From positions 186,001 to 250,000 of the forward strand of contig NC_089183.1 of NCBI RefSeq assembly GCF_947507565.1: a DNA stretch of 64,000 bases, given 5' to 3'. Below the pieces are notes generated by a model. The model made no database searches, was not told the DNA's origin, and worked only from the letters and a program-made list of their open reading frames with translations. The DNA comes from Oscarella lobularis (lineage: Eukaryota > Porifera > Homoscleromorpha > Homosclerophorida > Oscarellidae). A program made the position numbers and the translations under genes. Shown one piece after another: positions 1 to 16,669 of this stretch; position 1 is the first letter of the stretch; every line of letters begins with the position of its first letter.

Positions 1-194
1 TGAGATCGCGTGGACTTTTTCCAGTGACGGGTTTTTGACGAAGAACGTCTGACGAAGAAAAAATTCAATTATACATAAGTAATATAATTATTGTTTTACC
101 TTATATTTCTTTTTGTGATTTCTTCGAATTGAGTTGCTTCCGGGTCGAGAATTCCAGCAAGCTAAACAAATCGAATTTAACAATTTTTAATTAG

Positions 195-3100
195 TTATAT
201 GCCTCGCGTTTTTTTATTTGCCTCTTTTTGCGCTTCTTTGCGTTCCTTTCTCTCCTTTCTCCGCTTCTCAGCGGCCTTCTTTTCGGCCAGCTGCCTCCAT
301 TCCTCGTCCTGTTTCTTCTTCATTTCCTTCTCCATTTGCCTGTGTCGCTCTCTCTGCCTCTGCTTATTCCGCCATCGTTCCACGTCCGCCTTTTGACGCA
401 TCGTTTGCTCAATGTGTTTCTTCTGAGCCTCAGTAAAAGCAGATGCAGCCGCCTAAGGAAAAAAACAAAAAAACTAAATAATTAGACAACCATAAATTTA
501 CAAGCGAACCTCTGCTTTCTCTTTCTCTTCTCTCTCCCTCGCTCTCTCCTCTTCCTCCCTCCGAAATATCTCCAAAGACAACTCTTGCCGTATTTCAACT
601 TCCTCCTTCGACGGCGGCGGCTCAGCGGCGCTCAAACTCGCCGTAGACGACTTCGGCGTCGCCGGCAACGACATCTGCGTCTCGGCGCTCGTTCGACTCA
701 CCGAAACGCGCCGATACAAAGGAATCATCGGTAAACGTCGCTCGGGAAACGACGCCTTCAAAACGGGCGCCAAAGAAGCGGAAATCTCCGCGGCGGCGGC
801 AACGTGAGATCTCTCTATCGTCGCGTATTCCCCGGGCGGACTTTCGGACGTCGCCTCCTCGGCGTCTCGAATATCGGGAAGCGGTTTTCTGACGTCATCG
901 CGACTCGATTCGTCTTGACTTTCGACGACGATGATTTTGCGTTGTTCGACGTCGGCTTCGTCGTCGGCGTCGTCGTCTTCCTCGATCCACGAAGCGATTG
1001 GTTGACTGGGCGGCAATTTTTCCTTGAGGATATCATTATAGTGTTTTAGTTCGATTCCAGGCGGCTCAGATCCTTCTTCGAGTCGCTTTCCGCCGACGTA
1101 TTCCGGTTGCTGAAGAAGCGTCACTTTGTCCGTGTATTTCGATCGCCAGCAACAGTAGCATATGATGAGGAGAAGGAGAAGAAGGAGGCAGATGGTGAGA
1201 ACGATGATTAATACGATAGCCCATAAGGGAAACTCGTCATCAGTAATAGGAAGTTGCGTTGGAGCTTGATAAGGATAAGGATTAATTCTAACGACCTGAA
1301 AACAACAGAGGCATAGAAGGAAAGGGAACTAAGACTATATTTTTACTTACTTCGTATCCTATGATTCCGTTAATCGTTTGCGCTTCGTGAAGTCGCAGCA
1401 AATTCGTCACCGTTTCCGCGTCGATCAACTCGCCGCGATCCCTCACGTAGAACACAACGATTGCGTGATTCTCCGCTTGGTTTTCTGTCGTCGCATTGAT
1501 GATCGTCACGACGACGGGTCTCTCTTCTCGTCGCCGTCGTTTCTCCACGGTCGCCGCGAGGATTTTCGCCTCGTTGTAGGCCTCTTCGAGATTGCTCGTC
1601 ATAAACAAAAGCCACTCCAAATCGCTCAGATGAATATCCAAGAAATTGAGTCGGAACACGAGCTCCGTCCAAAAAGCGATTGGAGGATAACGCGTGGGGG
1701 AAATAGGAGTCGATTCGTTCGCTGGAGAAGTCGCTGTAGTAGGAAGACGGTTCGTTGGAGTCGTTGGCGACTCCGTGGCTATAGGAGATGACGGAGATGT
1801 CATCGACGTAGCGGGCGTTGGAGCGGGCGTTGCGAATTCTGTAGCATTCGTCGGGATTTCAGTTGTCGGAAGCGACGAAGTGGCGTTTTCAGTCGTCGTA
1901 GTTGGAGTAGCCGTTTCAGAAGCAGGCGAAACGGTCCCTGTAGCATTAGTGGGTCTCAATTCCGTAGCATTCACCGTAGGACTCGAAGCAGAAGTCGAAG
2001 AAATAGTTGGAAACGTCGTAGCATTACCCAGTGCAGGTATCACTGTCGCATTTAACGTAGGACTAACAGCAGAAGCGGTAGAAATGTTTCCTGACGTCGC
2101 ATTCGTTGGAAATCTCGACGTAGAAGTCGCATTCGCCGTAGGACTAGGAGCGGACGTGGTAGAAACGTTTCCTGACGTTGAAGATGGAACAAACGTCGTA
2201 GCATCGGTCGTCGTTGTTGCATTCACCGTAGGACTCGTAGAAACATTGCTTCGCGACGTTGCATTCACTGGAAACGTCGCAGAAGTAGCAGAGACATTTC
2301 CGGGCGTTGCATCGCTTGGAAACGTCGGCGTAGAAGGAGCTGGGGCCGCAGTAGATATAGGAAACGTCGCATTCACTGTAGAACTGGGCGCAGAAGTAGT
2401 AGAGATATTCCCAGACGTCGCATTTGTTAGAAACGGCGGCGTAGAAGGGACTAGAGTCGCTGAACTGGGTGCAGAAGTGGTAGAAAAATTCCCAGATGTT
2501 GCGTTCGTTGGAAACGTCGGCGTAGAAGGAACTAGAGTCGCAGCAGAAGTGGTAGAGATATTTCCGGCTGTTGCATTCGTTGGAAACGCCGTAGAACTGG
2601 GCGCAGAAGTAGTAGAGACATTTCCAGGCGTCGCGTTTGTCGGAAAAGTGGGCGTAGACGAAACCAGCGCCGCAGAAGTCGGTGGAAAAGTAGTAGAAAC
2701 ATTTCGTGATGCCACATTCGTCGTTGAAGGGCTGGTAGGAAAACTCGGAGTAGGTTTCGTTGGCGGCACCGTCTCTGTTGCGTTCACCATCAAAGCTGCA
2801 GAGGAAAAAGCCGCAGTAGACGATACAAAGTCGACCAGGCGAACTGCACTCGATGTCAGCACGGGAAAAACGAAGGAAGAGCTCGGTAGAACCATAGGTA
2901 ATCGAAACAAAGTCGAAGAAGCAACCGCGAGTGCTGACGTTGTCTCCAAGACCGCGCTACTCGTCGCAGACGTTGAAAAAAATTGTAGTGATGTCGACAA
3001 AGGTTCTACGAGAGAAAGCGAGCTCGTTATTCCGACGCTAAGCTCCGCTGACGAAGATGGGAATACAAACGTCGATGCTGTGCTTGAAATCGAGGAGAAA

Positions 3101-6100
3101 TTGCGTACAGAAAACGTAGCCTCCGGCTCCAGCACAGACGTTGAAGAAACGGGAAGAAACGCCGTCGAAGTGACCAAGAGAGACGACGCAATAACGGTCG
3201 AATTATCAGCAACGCCTGGCTGAGATGTCGAAGATAGAAAAGATGGGAAAACAGCTGATGTTGACTGTACAAAGTCCGAGGCAAAACTCAATGAAAAGAC
3301 GAACGTCGAAGCGCTAAATCTCGAACTTGACGGCGGTATCAAGGCCGAAGAAACAGTCAGAGACGATTCAAACGACGAACTTGAAATAATCGGAGACAAT
3401 ACGGAAGACGACGCCGACAATTCTGCAATCGAGGAGACAAAGTCGACAATTTGAGAAGGAAGAATCGTTTCACTTGGCACCAGAGACGAAGTTGAAGTTC
3501 GAATGCGAGAAAGAATCGTGGCTGATGACGTCTGCACGAAAACGGCATCAGATGAAATAAGCAGAGATGACGAGACGTCAGGAAATCGCCCCAGAGATGA
3601 CGACAAAATTGGAGGAGAAGAAAAAGAAGCAATTGTCTTCGTTGGAAAGTCAATAACCGGCGGAAACAACGAAACAGAGAACGAAGAAGTTGTTGACAAC
3701 GTTGGCAGCGAAACGGTATCAAAAACAGCCGTTGAAATCAACGACACAAAGCCAATAATCGTCGACGATGAAGGAGAAAACATCGCAACAATCGTAGGCG
3801 ACGGCTCCAAGGAAATTGATGACTGTGCGCCAGACGAAGTGATCGACGTCGAGGAAACTTCAGAAACTATCGCCGCCGTACTGGATACAACGAATCGGTG
3901 AGACGAAGAAGAAAAAATCGTCGTACTTGGAACTAAGTCGTCGAAACTGCTGATAGGAATAATTGTAGAGTTCACGATAGGAATTGGAGTAGACAACTCA
4001 GCGGAAACCCGTACTGATGAAGTGAAAATTGACGAAGATATTCCAGCAAATCCTACGTCACTCGACGACGAAACGACGTCGAAAAATTCAGAAGAAATCG
4101 TCAGGCCAATAGACGAAAAAGACGACGTCAAAGATGAACTTGAAAACGGCAAAGAGGAAAATTCAGATATCGACGAAGTGCCAGCGATATCGAGAGACGA
4201 AGAAAAGGATGCCGTTGACGTAGCAACAGGTATTTGATCGTCCGAACTACGGATGAGACTCACTGAAGAGAAGAACGCTTCAGCGAAGACAGAACTACTT
4301 TCTAAAGCCGTCGACAAGCGAGTGCCGACGATTGATGACGAGCTAAATAAGAAGCCGGTGCTACTAACTTCACGAACGTCAACTGATGACAACCCCGTGC
4401 TACTGGGATCAGGGACGTCGAATGACGACGTCATTTGAACCGGAAACGAGACGGCCAATGAAGTTGAACGCAATAAAAATTCCGAGCTAATATCCGTCAG
4501 TGTTGAACCTGAAATCGAGGGAATAGTCGGCGCCACAGCCGAGGATAAAGCCGAATTGTTCGCGGGTCGTACCGCTGTTGATACGAGAGACGACGCCGGA
4601 GGAAGAGTCGGTTCAACGGCAGTTGGAATAACAGAGGAAGTTCTCAGTGACACCATCAAGGAAACGTCCGACGACGATAGAAGAGAAGTCGAGAAATCGG
4701 CTGGAAGAATTGCTGACGAAGAAGAAGAAGTGGCTGTTCCAATTGAAAATTGACTTGAAGCTATTGAGGATGAGGAGAGAGCTGAGATGAAGACCGAAGA
4801 GAATGACGTTGAGAAATCCAGAGGAACGATTGATGACGAAGTGGTTGAGATGAAGACTGAAGAGGACGACGGTTCTGGCGCTACTACGCTCGAAAATCGA
4901 CTCGATAAAAACGACGTAGTTTCCAGTGGAAGCTGCGTTGAAGATTCGACGAATAACAAAGTCTCTGGCTCGGCTACGGAGCTCATAATCGATTGAAAAG
5001 TCGACGCAGATGAGAGCGCAGAACTGACAGAAGACGCCGAACTGCTCACAAGAGCCGGAGTCGATGACGGCTCAAGAAACTCGACAAGTGAAGACGAGAC
5101 ATTGAGCAGGGGCAGTGAATCTGACGACTGGAATACGACGACCCTGCTGGGACGCAATTGAGTCGATGCTACCGTCTCAGTCGAAGTTATTAACGACGAA
5201 AATTGACTTGAGTCTATTGTCACCGTTCGCAGAGAAGCCAAACTTGTCGCACGTATAGAAACGGTCGGAGTCACGGTACGAGTGAGCGGAAATCTCGTCG
5301 ACAAACTCGACTGAGGCGGCGGCTCAACAACCAACGTTGTCGTCGCTATGGGCATTCGAAACGAAGGCAGTGTAGGCATCGGAATTGTCGCGGACGACGG
5401 CACGTAGACAGAATTAAGAACTGGAAACGACGCAGATGGAAGAGCAGTCGCTTGCACGCCACTGACCGACGGCAAACGATCAGAAGAAGTAATTTCAAAC
5501 GAAGGAGTCGAAGTGAGATCTTCTGGAGCGAAATCTTTTGAAGAGATCGTTTCCAATGAAGAAGTTGAAGTGACCTTCGATGTAACCGAAGGAAAACCTT
5601 CTGAAGAGACGATATCAAAGGAAGAAGTCGAAGTGAGACTTTGTAGTGGTAATTCTTTCGAAGAAATCGTTTCCAATGACGGAGTTGAAGTGACAGCCGT
5701 CGCTAGCTTCGCTGTAGTAGACAGAAAACCCTCTGAAGAAACGATATCAAACGAAGAAGTCGAAGTGAGACTTTGTAGTGGCAAATCTTTCGAAGAAATC
5801 GTTTCCAATGAAGAAATTGAAGTGACCTTCGACGAAAAACCTTCTGAAGAAACAATATCAAACGAAGAAGTGGAAGTGAGACCTTGCAGAAATGCAACCG
5901 TCGACGTAGGCGACACCAAATCTTTAGAAGAGATCGTTTCCAATGAAAGAGGTGACGTAGCTGATGGCAAACCTTCCGAAGAGAAAATCAGAGTTGAAGT
6001 AGCACTCTCTCCCACGGTGGATGTTGGAATCGAAACGCTCTCTCCAATTGCGACGCTTGAAGATGAAACTTCCACGTCTATTCTCGACGACGCTGATAAA

Positions 6101-9100
6101 ACTCCAGTTTCAATAGACGCTGAGCTCGCTATCACCATTGCTGTGGACGCTTTGGCCGTCATTCTCCCCGCGGAACTGCTTATCATTTCGAATTCTGGAG
6201 ATGGATTTATGGTGAAGACGTTTTCAACATCAATAGAGCTGACTATTGAAGGATTCAGCGAGAAAAACTCCGATGCGCGCTCTGAGCGAGACGGCAACAT
6301 CGGTGTCGGCACGAGAGCCGTCGTCGACGTAGCGGCGGTTATAGAAGGAACAAGAAACGATGGAACAGGAAACGAATTTGAAACGACTCCGCTCGAAGAA
6401 AGAAATTGACTTTCCGATTGAAAATTGACGGCAGAACTATCCGGTGCTGATTCGGCTGACGAGATTACTTGATGAAATGCTGCGATTGATGATTCCGGTA
6501 GTAGGAGCGAGTCGGATACTGGTGAAGAAGGCTCGAGAAACGACGTCGGGGAGAACGACGCTGAAGTCGTCGGATCAAAAGTCGTTGAAGAAAGAAAAGC
6601 GCTAGTTTCGGACGGGCCAAACGACGTCAGATCAACTCCGGGCGACGATCCGGCAACATAAAGAGAAGAATCAAACATCGCTGACGAAACGAGCAGAGCC
6701 GAACTTTCTATTCCTTGACTGTACTCTTGACTTGACGCCTGTACCTCCAGCACAGATTCTTGGCGAGCCGTCATTGATGTGCTGATCTCATAGGCGCTTA
6801 CAGACGGTAAAGGAACGAACGTAGAGAGAGCCACTTGATTTGAATCACTGAGTAGAGCTGATTCTGGTTGTCCTGACGACTGAATCACTGCCGACGGAAA
6901 AAGAGAGGCCCCTGTTACCGTAGAAGACGTTTGAAATAGAAAAGCCCTCAAAGTGCTGCCAGATAGCGATGTTGAATTTGGAAGTTTCGAAAAAGAAAAA
7001 CGTCCGGTGGAGAAATCCACAGGAGACAATCGTATAGTCTCCGTGGGCGTTGCACGAGCAGTAAAAAGCGAAGGAGCAGATGTAGAATCTGAAGCCATTG
7101 ATAATCTGGACGATTGAATCACCACCGTTGATGGGGCAATAGAGCTCGCTTTTACAGACTTCTCACTAGAAGGAGACGTTTGATAAAGAACAGACGATTG
7201 TCTCAATACTTCAGACGAAAATTGAAGGCCAACAGACAAAGATGCTTCGCCCAAAAGAGAAGAACGTCTGGAGGAGAATTCAGCAGATTTAGAATTTGAA
7301 GTGTATTCCACACTGGGCGCCAACGATTGAATCACCGTTGAGGAAGCAATAGAACTCGACGTTTTCAATACTTCAGGCGACGATTGAAAGCCAACAGACC
7401 CTTCTTTCAAAAAAGAAAACTCCGCAGACGACAAAGTAGACAATCTTATAGTTTCCGTCGGCATTGGACGAGCAGCAGAAGAAAGAGTCACCAGGCTACA
7501 TGACGGTTCAGAACCATCCCACTGTCCTGAAGCCAAACACGTTAGGGAATCATTTCCCTGGAGCGCGTAGCCTTGATCACACATGAAGGTAACAACAGTG
7601 CCATATACACTTGCGTTGCTATCTTTTGAGCCGCTCCGCGGTGCAGTTAGTTCAGGGCACGTCCGGATAATACATCCCGGCTCCGTTTCATTCCAAAATC
7701 CACTCGCTTCACATTGAATTGTCCCGGACCCGTTTCTATCAAATCCTTCATCACATATAAATGAAATTACAGAGCTGATGTTGGCCTCGCTGTCGCTGAT
7801 GCCAATTACTGATCCGTTATTGATTGGAGGAATGGTGCACGTGATTTTTTCACAGGTTGGAGTTGATGCATTCCATTGCGCGTTTGCCTGACATTCTAAT
7901 GATCTATTTCCAACCAGTCTGAACGTCTCCATGCATCCAAACGATAGCACGTCACCGAAACGTGTTCCATTTCCGAGAATATACCCATTGGAAGGATCAA
8001 TAAGATTAGGACATTTGACAATGACACACTGTGGAACACTTCCACTCCAACGACCTTGATTATCATCACCAGATTCACAAGTCAGTTCAGGGTCTCCGGA
8101 TAGAATAAAGCCGTCATCGCAAAGGAACTTCACGTTCGTGCCAAACTCCGTCTCATTTGTACTTTTAGATCCGTTTTCTGGCGTGCCAAGAGAGGAGCAA
8201 TAAATTCCTAAAACTAACATCTCGCATAATATAGATTCAATAGTATAAGTACTGTATTATTTACGTGAGCACACTGGATCACTTCCACTCCATTGTCCCA
8301 TTGATGGATTGGTCAAGTCACATTCACAGGTGCGAACTAGATTTCCACTGGTCAAGTTGTATCCCTCATCACACTTCAATTGAGCAGTGAAAGTGAGTCC
8401 GGTTGGCAGATCTTCCGGTTCCCTATCATCGATAGGAGAAACGTGATCAGGCAATGGAGCCAAACTGTCACATTCCACATCGTCAATTTCTAGAACATCA
8501 AAATAAGGATTTAGTTGACTGAGACAATGCGTCGTCCTACGAGTGCAAAAGAACAGTCGAACTATCTGTCCGTTGCTGGATATCCACACTCCGTTGACGC
8601 ACGTCAACGTCACGCTGCTTTCTCCACTAATTTCAATTTCGTGGCATGGGTCGCATGTAATTGTAGCGATTGCTCCATTCGTCACATTTTGGGTGTCTAC
8701 TGCTCCATTTGACGGAGCAATTCGAGCGCAATCTGTTCAGTTTGAGACGTTAGACGCGTGAAGAGCTCGCCTAACGCGCGTACGTAGAAACGCTGGGTTC
8801 TCTAAGCTCCCCGGATAAAGCAACACCCTACTCTAAAACACGAGCGTTGTTCGTGCGAGAATGTACTATGCGCGAGCGGGAATAAGCTTTAGGTCCCTTT
8901 CAACGCTCGCTCAAACCCCACGCTACCACAAGATTAGCATCCGTTTGGTATCCAAGCGACGCCTGTAAACATTCTACGAACAGGGGTCCCCCTTTCCCTA
9001 ACGTAGCTCAAAAACGCGTCTCGGGCTTCTCAGCGTGTGATCGCGCGCATGCAAAGTCGTCGAATGCAGAAACCGATCTCGAATCGTACTGTACCTTGAG

Positions 9101-9173
9101 CTACGACGAATCGTTCGCCGAGCGACGCGAATAGGACGACAACGAGCCATCCGAGAACGTCCGACTGCCCCAT
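195..9173 (-). CDS. Giant membrane mucin: sushi domains, Ser/Thr-rich stalk, KIAA1549-like juxtamembrane domain
   Basis: Five exons (9173-9095, 8732-8265, 8207-1351, 1295-510, 452-195) keep phase throughout and give 2,815 residues. Exon 1 encodes a signal peptide (MGQSDVLGWLVVVLFA...). Exon 2 and the start of exon 3 encode about six sushi/CCP-type modules; the first is degenerate, the last four each have four cysteines and a C-terminal GxW. About 1,700 Ser/Thr-rich residues with many N-x-S/T sites follow. A folded segment just outside the membrane (about 1650-1352), with a YNEAKILA-like helix and a VVFYVRDRGEL strand, resembles KIAA1549 proteins or an SEA domain. Exon 4 carries the membrane span (about 1245-1155, rich in Ile/Leu) and a cytoplasmic tail; exon 5 is a charged coiled coil. 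Inferred role: cell-surface adhesive or protective mucin. Topology is clear; the KIAA1549 link is tentative. Confidence 0.8.
2090..2760 (-). repeat. In-frame N-glycosylated repeat in the mucin stalk
   Basis: About eight imperfect units of the form FPTNATxGNxSTTSA, each with one or two N-x-S/T sequons, are followed by Ser/Pro spacers. This is the membrane-proximal part of the stalk. Confidence 0.8.
5500..5965 (-). repeat. In-frame repeat in the mucin stalk (TSTSSFDIVSSEGF-type units)
   Basis: Alternating blocks resembling TSTSSFDIVSSEGF and SLETISSKDL recur about four times with small changes. The nucleotide repeat is visible as recurring gaagaaatcgtttccaatga and its variants. It points to stalk lengthening by tandem duplication. 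Confidence 0.8.
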
Positions 9174-9446
9174 AAAAGATGGTCCAACGTGAAGAGCAGC
9201 TAGCTACGATGTTGCGCTGAGTAGCAGCATCCGCCCCGTCGCGTGCAAATGAAACCAGAATCAATTGCGCGTGCGTAGACCAGTTGGCGTCATCGTTGCT
9301 AGGAAGAAACCTCATGAGAGAATGGAGTAGTCGCGACGTCTTCTTCAGTTTCGCGAGAGCAAATACTCCATATTCCGACAAAAAAAAGAAAAGAAAAGCG
9401 GGACACATCGTCATCATGCAAAAAAACATCGATTAATTACTTAAAT

Positions 9447-11804
9447 TTAATTCTCCTTCGACGAATCTAGCATAAGATCGCGCAATTGCTTCGAAGCGCT
9501 CTCGAGAAACAGATCGAGAGCGGCTAAGTGCCGCTGCCGACTCGAATCAGCCACCTTCATAATCCCAAACTACTTATTTATCATTAATTCTCAGACTTTT
9601 CTCACTCGTTCTTGTTCTTTCATGCTCTCCACGACGTTTTCCTTGGCTCGGGTCACGGCCTCGCCTAAGGCCGCTTCTCCTATTTCGCGTTCGTTTCTAA
9701 CGGCCTCTCGTATCAATTCCTATGACTAGTCTCACTCCTAATCCTCTATAATAGCTTCGTACTATACTTTGCTTTTCTCCTGTTCCTCTGTAATCGTTTT
9801 TCGAAGCTGCACGTTGAATTCGTCCTTCTGTTCGTCCATCAGTTTAACCATCTCTTTCTAATAGCCCCAAAACTTAGTAAAACTGTTATTTTCTTTACTA
9901 AAACCTTCTGTTCTTCCAATAATTCCTTTCCTTTGTTCGTCTCCGTTTCAACGGCTTGCTCCAAAGCTTTCAAGCCAATTTCCCTCTCAGCCTAAATCTC
10001 AATAAAATCTCTATTAATTAATTAAAAAATTAAAACTTACGTTGACTGCCTTTTCTAACGCCTCTAAGCCTCGCTTTCTCTCCTCCTCTAAACTATTAGC
10101 TAACAGCTCCTAACACAAAACAAAAAAATCTGGATCTAATTATTTTAATCCGCTAATCCAATTGCCTTGGTTTCCTCCCGAAGACTCTCAACAGCACTTT
10201 GAATTTTTTCCTTGCTCTCTTCCTGCTCGGCTCTCAGCATGTCGCTCAGCCGATCTTTTTGCTCTATGAGCAATTTCTCGCATTTTTCCGCTTCCTCTTT
10301 CAAAGCCACGCCCAATTCCTGATGAGCACGTTCTCGTTCCTCCAAAACGGCGACTTTGGATAACTCCTTATATTCTTCGATTATCACAGCCAATGCGTCG
10401 TGGCCGGCTTCCCGTATCTGCTTGATTTCGTCGCCGTGTTTTTGCTGGAAATCAATAGTTATGTTTGGGTTAATCTTATTGATTTTTTCTTACTTGAAGT
10501 TGAGCGTATTTTTCTTTTTGCTCGTTTAGAGCTTGCTCCTTTTCCCCGAGTTCTTTCTCAGCTGCTTCGTACTTTTTCAATAAATTCTCCTTCTCCTATA
10601 ATTAAATAGAATTATTTAATAATATCATTCTAGATTCCTACCTTCTCAATTCTCAATTTTTCTTTCTCCATGGCAGAGAGCTCGACCTCTTGAGCAGCCA
10701 CCTTCTCACTCAACTCACTCACTTTAGAATCATCAATTTTCGGCAACTCTTTAGCCGTTTGAGTGGGAATAATCTCAGGAAGAGGAGCAGCAGAAGCACT
10801 CTATATGTTGATTAAATAATTTTTATAAATTTTTCTAATTATGTTGATTAAATAATTTTCTCACCTGTACAGGAAATGACTCGCTGAATGCCACAAATTC
10901 TTCTACAACTGGTTTCTGTGGTGGGCGTGGCTGGGCTTGCGTTTGAGGAGGCGGACTCATCCCCGATTCAAATTTTGCGAAGAAATCTTCTCCCTGCTCT
11001 TCGACACTCTTCGACGCCCCGCCCACCTTTTCGCCTCCATGCTAAAAGAGAAAAGAAAAACAATCAAAAAACAATCACATGATAAAAATCAATAAATAAA
11101 TATATAATCTACCTCAAACGGATTCAGAATTCCCTTGACTTGAGTCAACGGCGAATGGGCGTGCGGAGGACTGGGTCTAGCAACGGCGGCCACGCCCCCA
11201 CCGCCACTCGTCGATCCAAAAGGCGCGGCTCGTCGTTTCGTCGGCGAAGCGGCGGGCGGCGGCAAAACCTGCGTCGAAGGCTGACTCATCTGACGCGACG
11301 CTTGCAACTTTTGCTGCAACAATTGTTGCTGTTGCAACAGACGACGCTGTTCCTCTTCCTGCTGACGATTGATATCCTGAGCCGAAACACCTCGAAATAT
11401 GCATAGAATTCAATAAAAAATATATATCTGATTTTTTTATTACCTGTTGCTGCTGGAAATTGGGCCGGCGCTGGCGATGACGACGCCGCTGGAGGAAATG
11501 CGCCCCACGATTGAGTGGATGGGGCGGGTTTTGGAGCGGGTGCGGGGGCTGGGGCCGGCGCTGGGGCCGGCGTCGGGGCCGCCGTCTAGATTTCGCGTTT
11601 TTATTGCCTTTTAGAGCGTTTTCTGGGTGGGTTTACTTCGAAGCTGCCGAAATCGGCCCAATCGTCGCCGCCGCTGGTGGTCTAGAGGGCGATTTGAGGT
11701 TGAAAACGAAGGTTTTGAGACCGCGTAGTTTCGTTTTCTACTTTCGCCGCGCTGGAACCCGACGGCGCGCCGAAGTCGCCGAAATTCGCCCAATTGCCTG
11801 ACAT
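9447..11804 (-). CDS. CCDC91-like coiled-coil protein (GGA-adaptor partner)
   Basis: Thirteen exons can be read in phase: 11804-11742, 11681-11637, 11585-11444, 11390-11113, 11041-10865, 10800-10642, 10595-10494, 10444-10166, 10109-10041, 9991-9905, 9857-9768, 9719-9606 and 9554-9447. They give about 570 residues. The N-terminus has two W-A-x-F-G-x-F motifs (WANFGDF, WADFGSF), the type bound by GGA/AP-1 ear domains. A Pro/Ala/Gln-rich linker follows, then about 300 residues of Glu/Lys/Gln-rich coiled coil and a short tail. Order and motifs fit CCDC91 (p56), a trans-Golgi accessory protein, though this copy is longer than the vertebrate protein (about 440). The intron after 10166 starts with GC rather than GT. 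The family call is by architecture, since coiled coils align poorly. Confidence 0.65.
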
Positions 11805-12025
11805 GGAGAGTCGCGGACCAGTCGAAAAGACGTGCTACGGCGAAGAAAAAAACGCGAATGCAAATGAGCATGCGTAAACGGTATGTCACAAAATTACGGA
11901 GCATTAGATCATAGATATGGCTTCCGTGCCCCGTTTTTCAGCGGCAACTCCGGATTTCCGTTTCCGCAGCTTGACACAGGTATATAGTCTTACTGAGCCA
12001 GAGAGCAAAGTTGAGGCAACTGAAG

Positions 12026-13141
12026 ATGACTTTACATCCCTGCAGCTGTATTTTCTTCCTTCTGGCCGCTGCTTTTGCAGCGGGAGCAAGGATTGAAAGT
12101 ATTCGGCTCGCTGACGGTCGAACTTACAGAATTTGCGATTTGGAAATAGCTGGTACAGTCAACAGACTACTTCGATGAACCTTGTAATGATCAATCATTT
12201 CATTATCAAGGATTCGTGGCGTTTAATTATTCCAACGGGTTACTGATGTACTGCAATGGAAAAGAGTGGAGATCACTCAGGGGCGAAGGTACTGCATCGA
12301 GCAAAAGCACTACTGCAGCTGCATCAAACGTAAGTACTACTGCAGCTTCATTGATCGAAAGTACAGCTACTGCACCTACTGCACCTGCAAATACACAAAA
12401 CAATCCCGGAAAATCGTGCAAAGACATAAAGAAAAAGGATTCAAATTTGCCTAGCGGAGTCTATTGGATAAATCCGGATTCGTCATTTTATGAAGGGGCA
12501 TTTCAGGTCAGACAATACATAGATTTGCATTTACCGGCATTGTGTTAAAGGTATATTGTGACATGACGACGGCTGGTGGAGGCTGGACTATGTGCTATAC
12601 TACAGACTTCGCCGTGAAATTAAAAACAGAGAAGACGTACAATCCAGCAAAGCCATATGGGACAGTTGGCTATAGAGCTGATTGCAGCAGCATTCCCGTG
12701 AGTAGCAATACGAGTGTAAAATTGCATTCAATCCCTGTTTTCTAGTTCAAAGAAGTTCTCTATGTTGACCATGATGCAAGTGGACTCTCCGCTTGGTTTA
12801 CTAAGAACACTCATGGATCTATAGTCACAAGAACAACTGACTACAATGTACCAGGAAGTACTTACGGTTTCTGGACAGGCCACGGGGCAGCTTCAACAAA
12901 ATATCGCTATCAATTTTTGATATGTGATAATTCTGACAATTCAAATCAGTTTTATCCAGGATACTTTATGAGCGGCTATACGAACTGCTACAAACAGTGT
13001 AACATTTGGTGTGGCGACACTTCAACTCCATATTACCGAACAGACGGTGATTTGGGTAGCGGCTATGATGGAATTGCATTTAATGCCAACGGACACAAAA
13101 ATCTGGCAAAGAAAAGAATGTCCGTCGGAATCCGTCTTTAG
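12026..13141 (+). CDS. Secreted fibrinogen-like protein
   Basis: Exons 12026-12098, 12166-12506, 12551-12697 and 12746-13141 keep phase and give 318 residues. The signal peptide is rich in Phe/Leu/Ala (IFFLLAAAFAAGA). A short Cys-containing segment and a Ser/Thr/Ala linker precede a fibrinogen-type fold that begins S-C-K-D-I and has the diagnostic VYCDMTTAGGGW motif. The C-terminal half has WCGDTSTPYYRTDGDLGSG and an NGHKN segment. No membrane anchor is seen, so it is probably secreted, perhaps a lectin-like or matrix protein. The first intron (67 bases) was placed by phase; a shorter placement would break the frame. AATAAA follows at 13201. Confidence 0.75.
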
Positions 13142-13200
13142 AAGTATCAACTGTCTTGAACTTTTTTGTTGGAATTATAGGGCACTTAACGTCTGCTATC

Positions 13201-13206
13201 AATAAA
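13201..13206 (+). terminator. Polyadenylation signal of the fibrinogen-like gene
   Basis: AATAAA lies 60 bases after the stop codon on the coding strand. Confidence 0.7.
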
Positions 13207-13398
13207 CAAATAATTCTGCAGCACTACTCTTACTCCGCATTGAATCTGCTCGCACTACAACACTAATAAAACATCTCTACTTCATACAGTAGTCATCAGC
13301 CACCCTTTCATCCCCACACTTACGCATTTATTACACAGGAAACGATTTTCACACAAAACAACACTTACAAGGAAGACAGAAGAAAGAAACTGGTCCAA

Positions 13399-14976
<1,578 letters not shown>

Positions 14977-15099
14977 TCTTCTAAGCGAAAACGCGACTGG
15001 TCCGGACTGGACTATACCAGCAGACAAAGCACGTGGTTCTAAGCGCACGTGATTTTTCTAAGGTACATGTACAGTAGCAAAGCGTAAAGACAGGTCCAA

Positions 15100-16669
<1,570 letters not shown>

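Noticed and set aside
5513-6409. 298-codon plus-strand frame
   Set aside because: It is the reverse reading of the Ser-rich mucin repeat and has no start context, splice signals or domain of its own.
12099-12165. Frameshift in the fibrinogen-like gene
   Set aside because: An apparent break between the signal peptide and the rest is resolved by a 67-base GT-AG intron that keeps phase.
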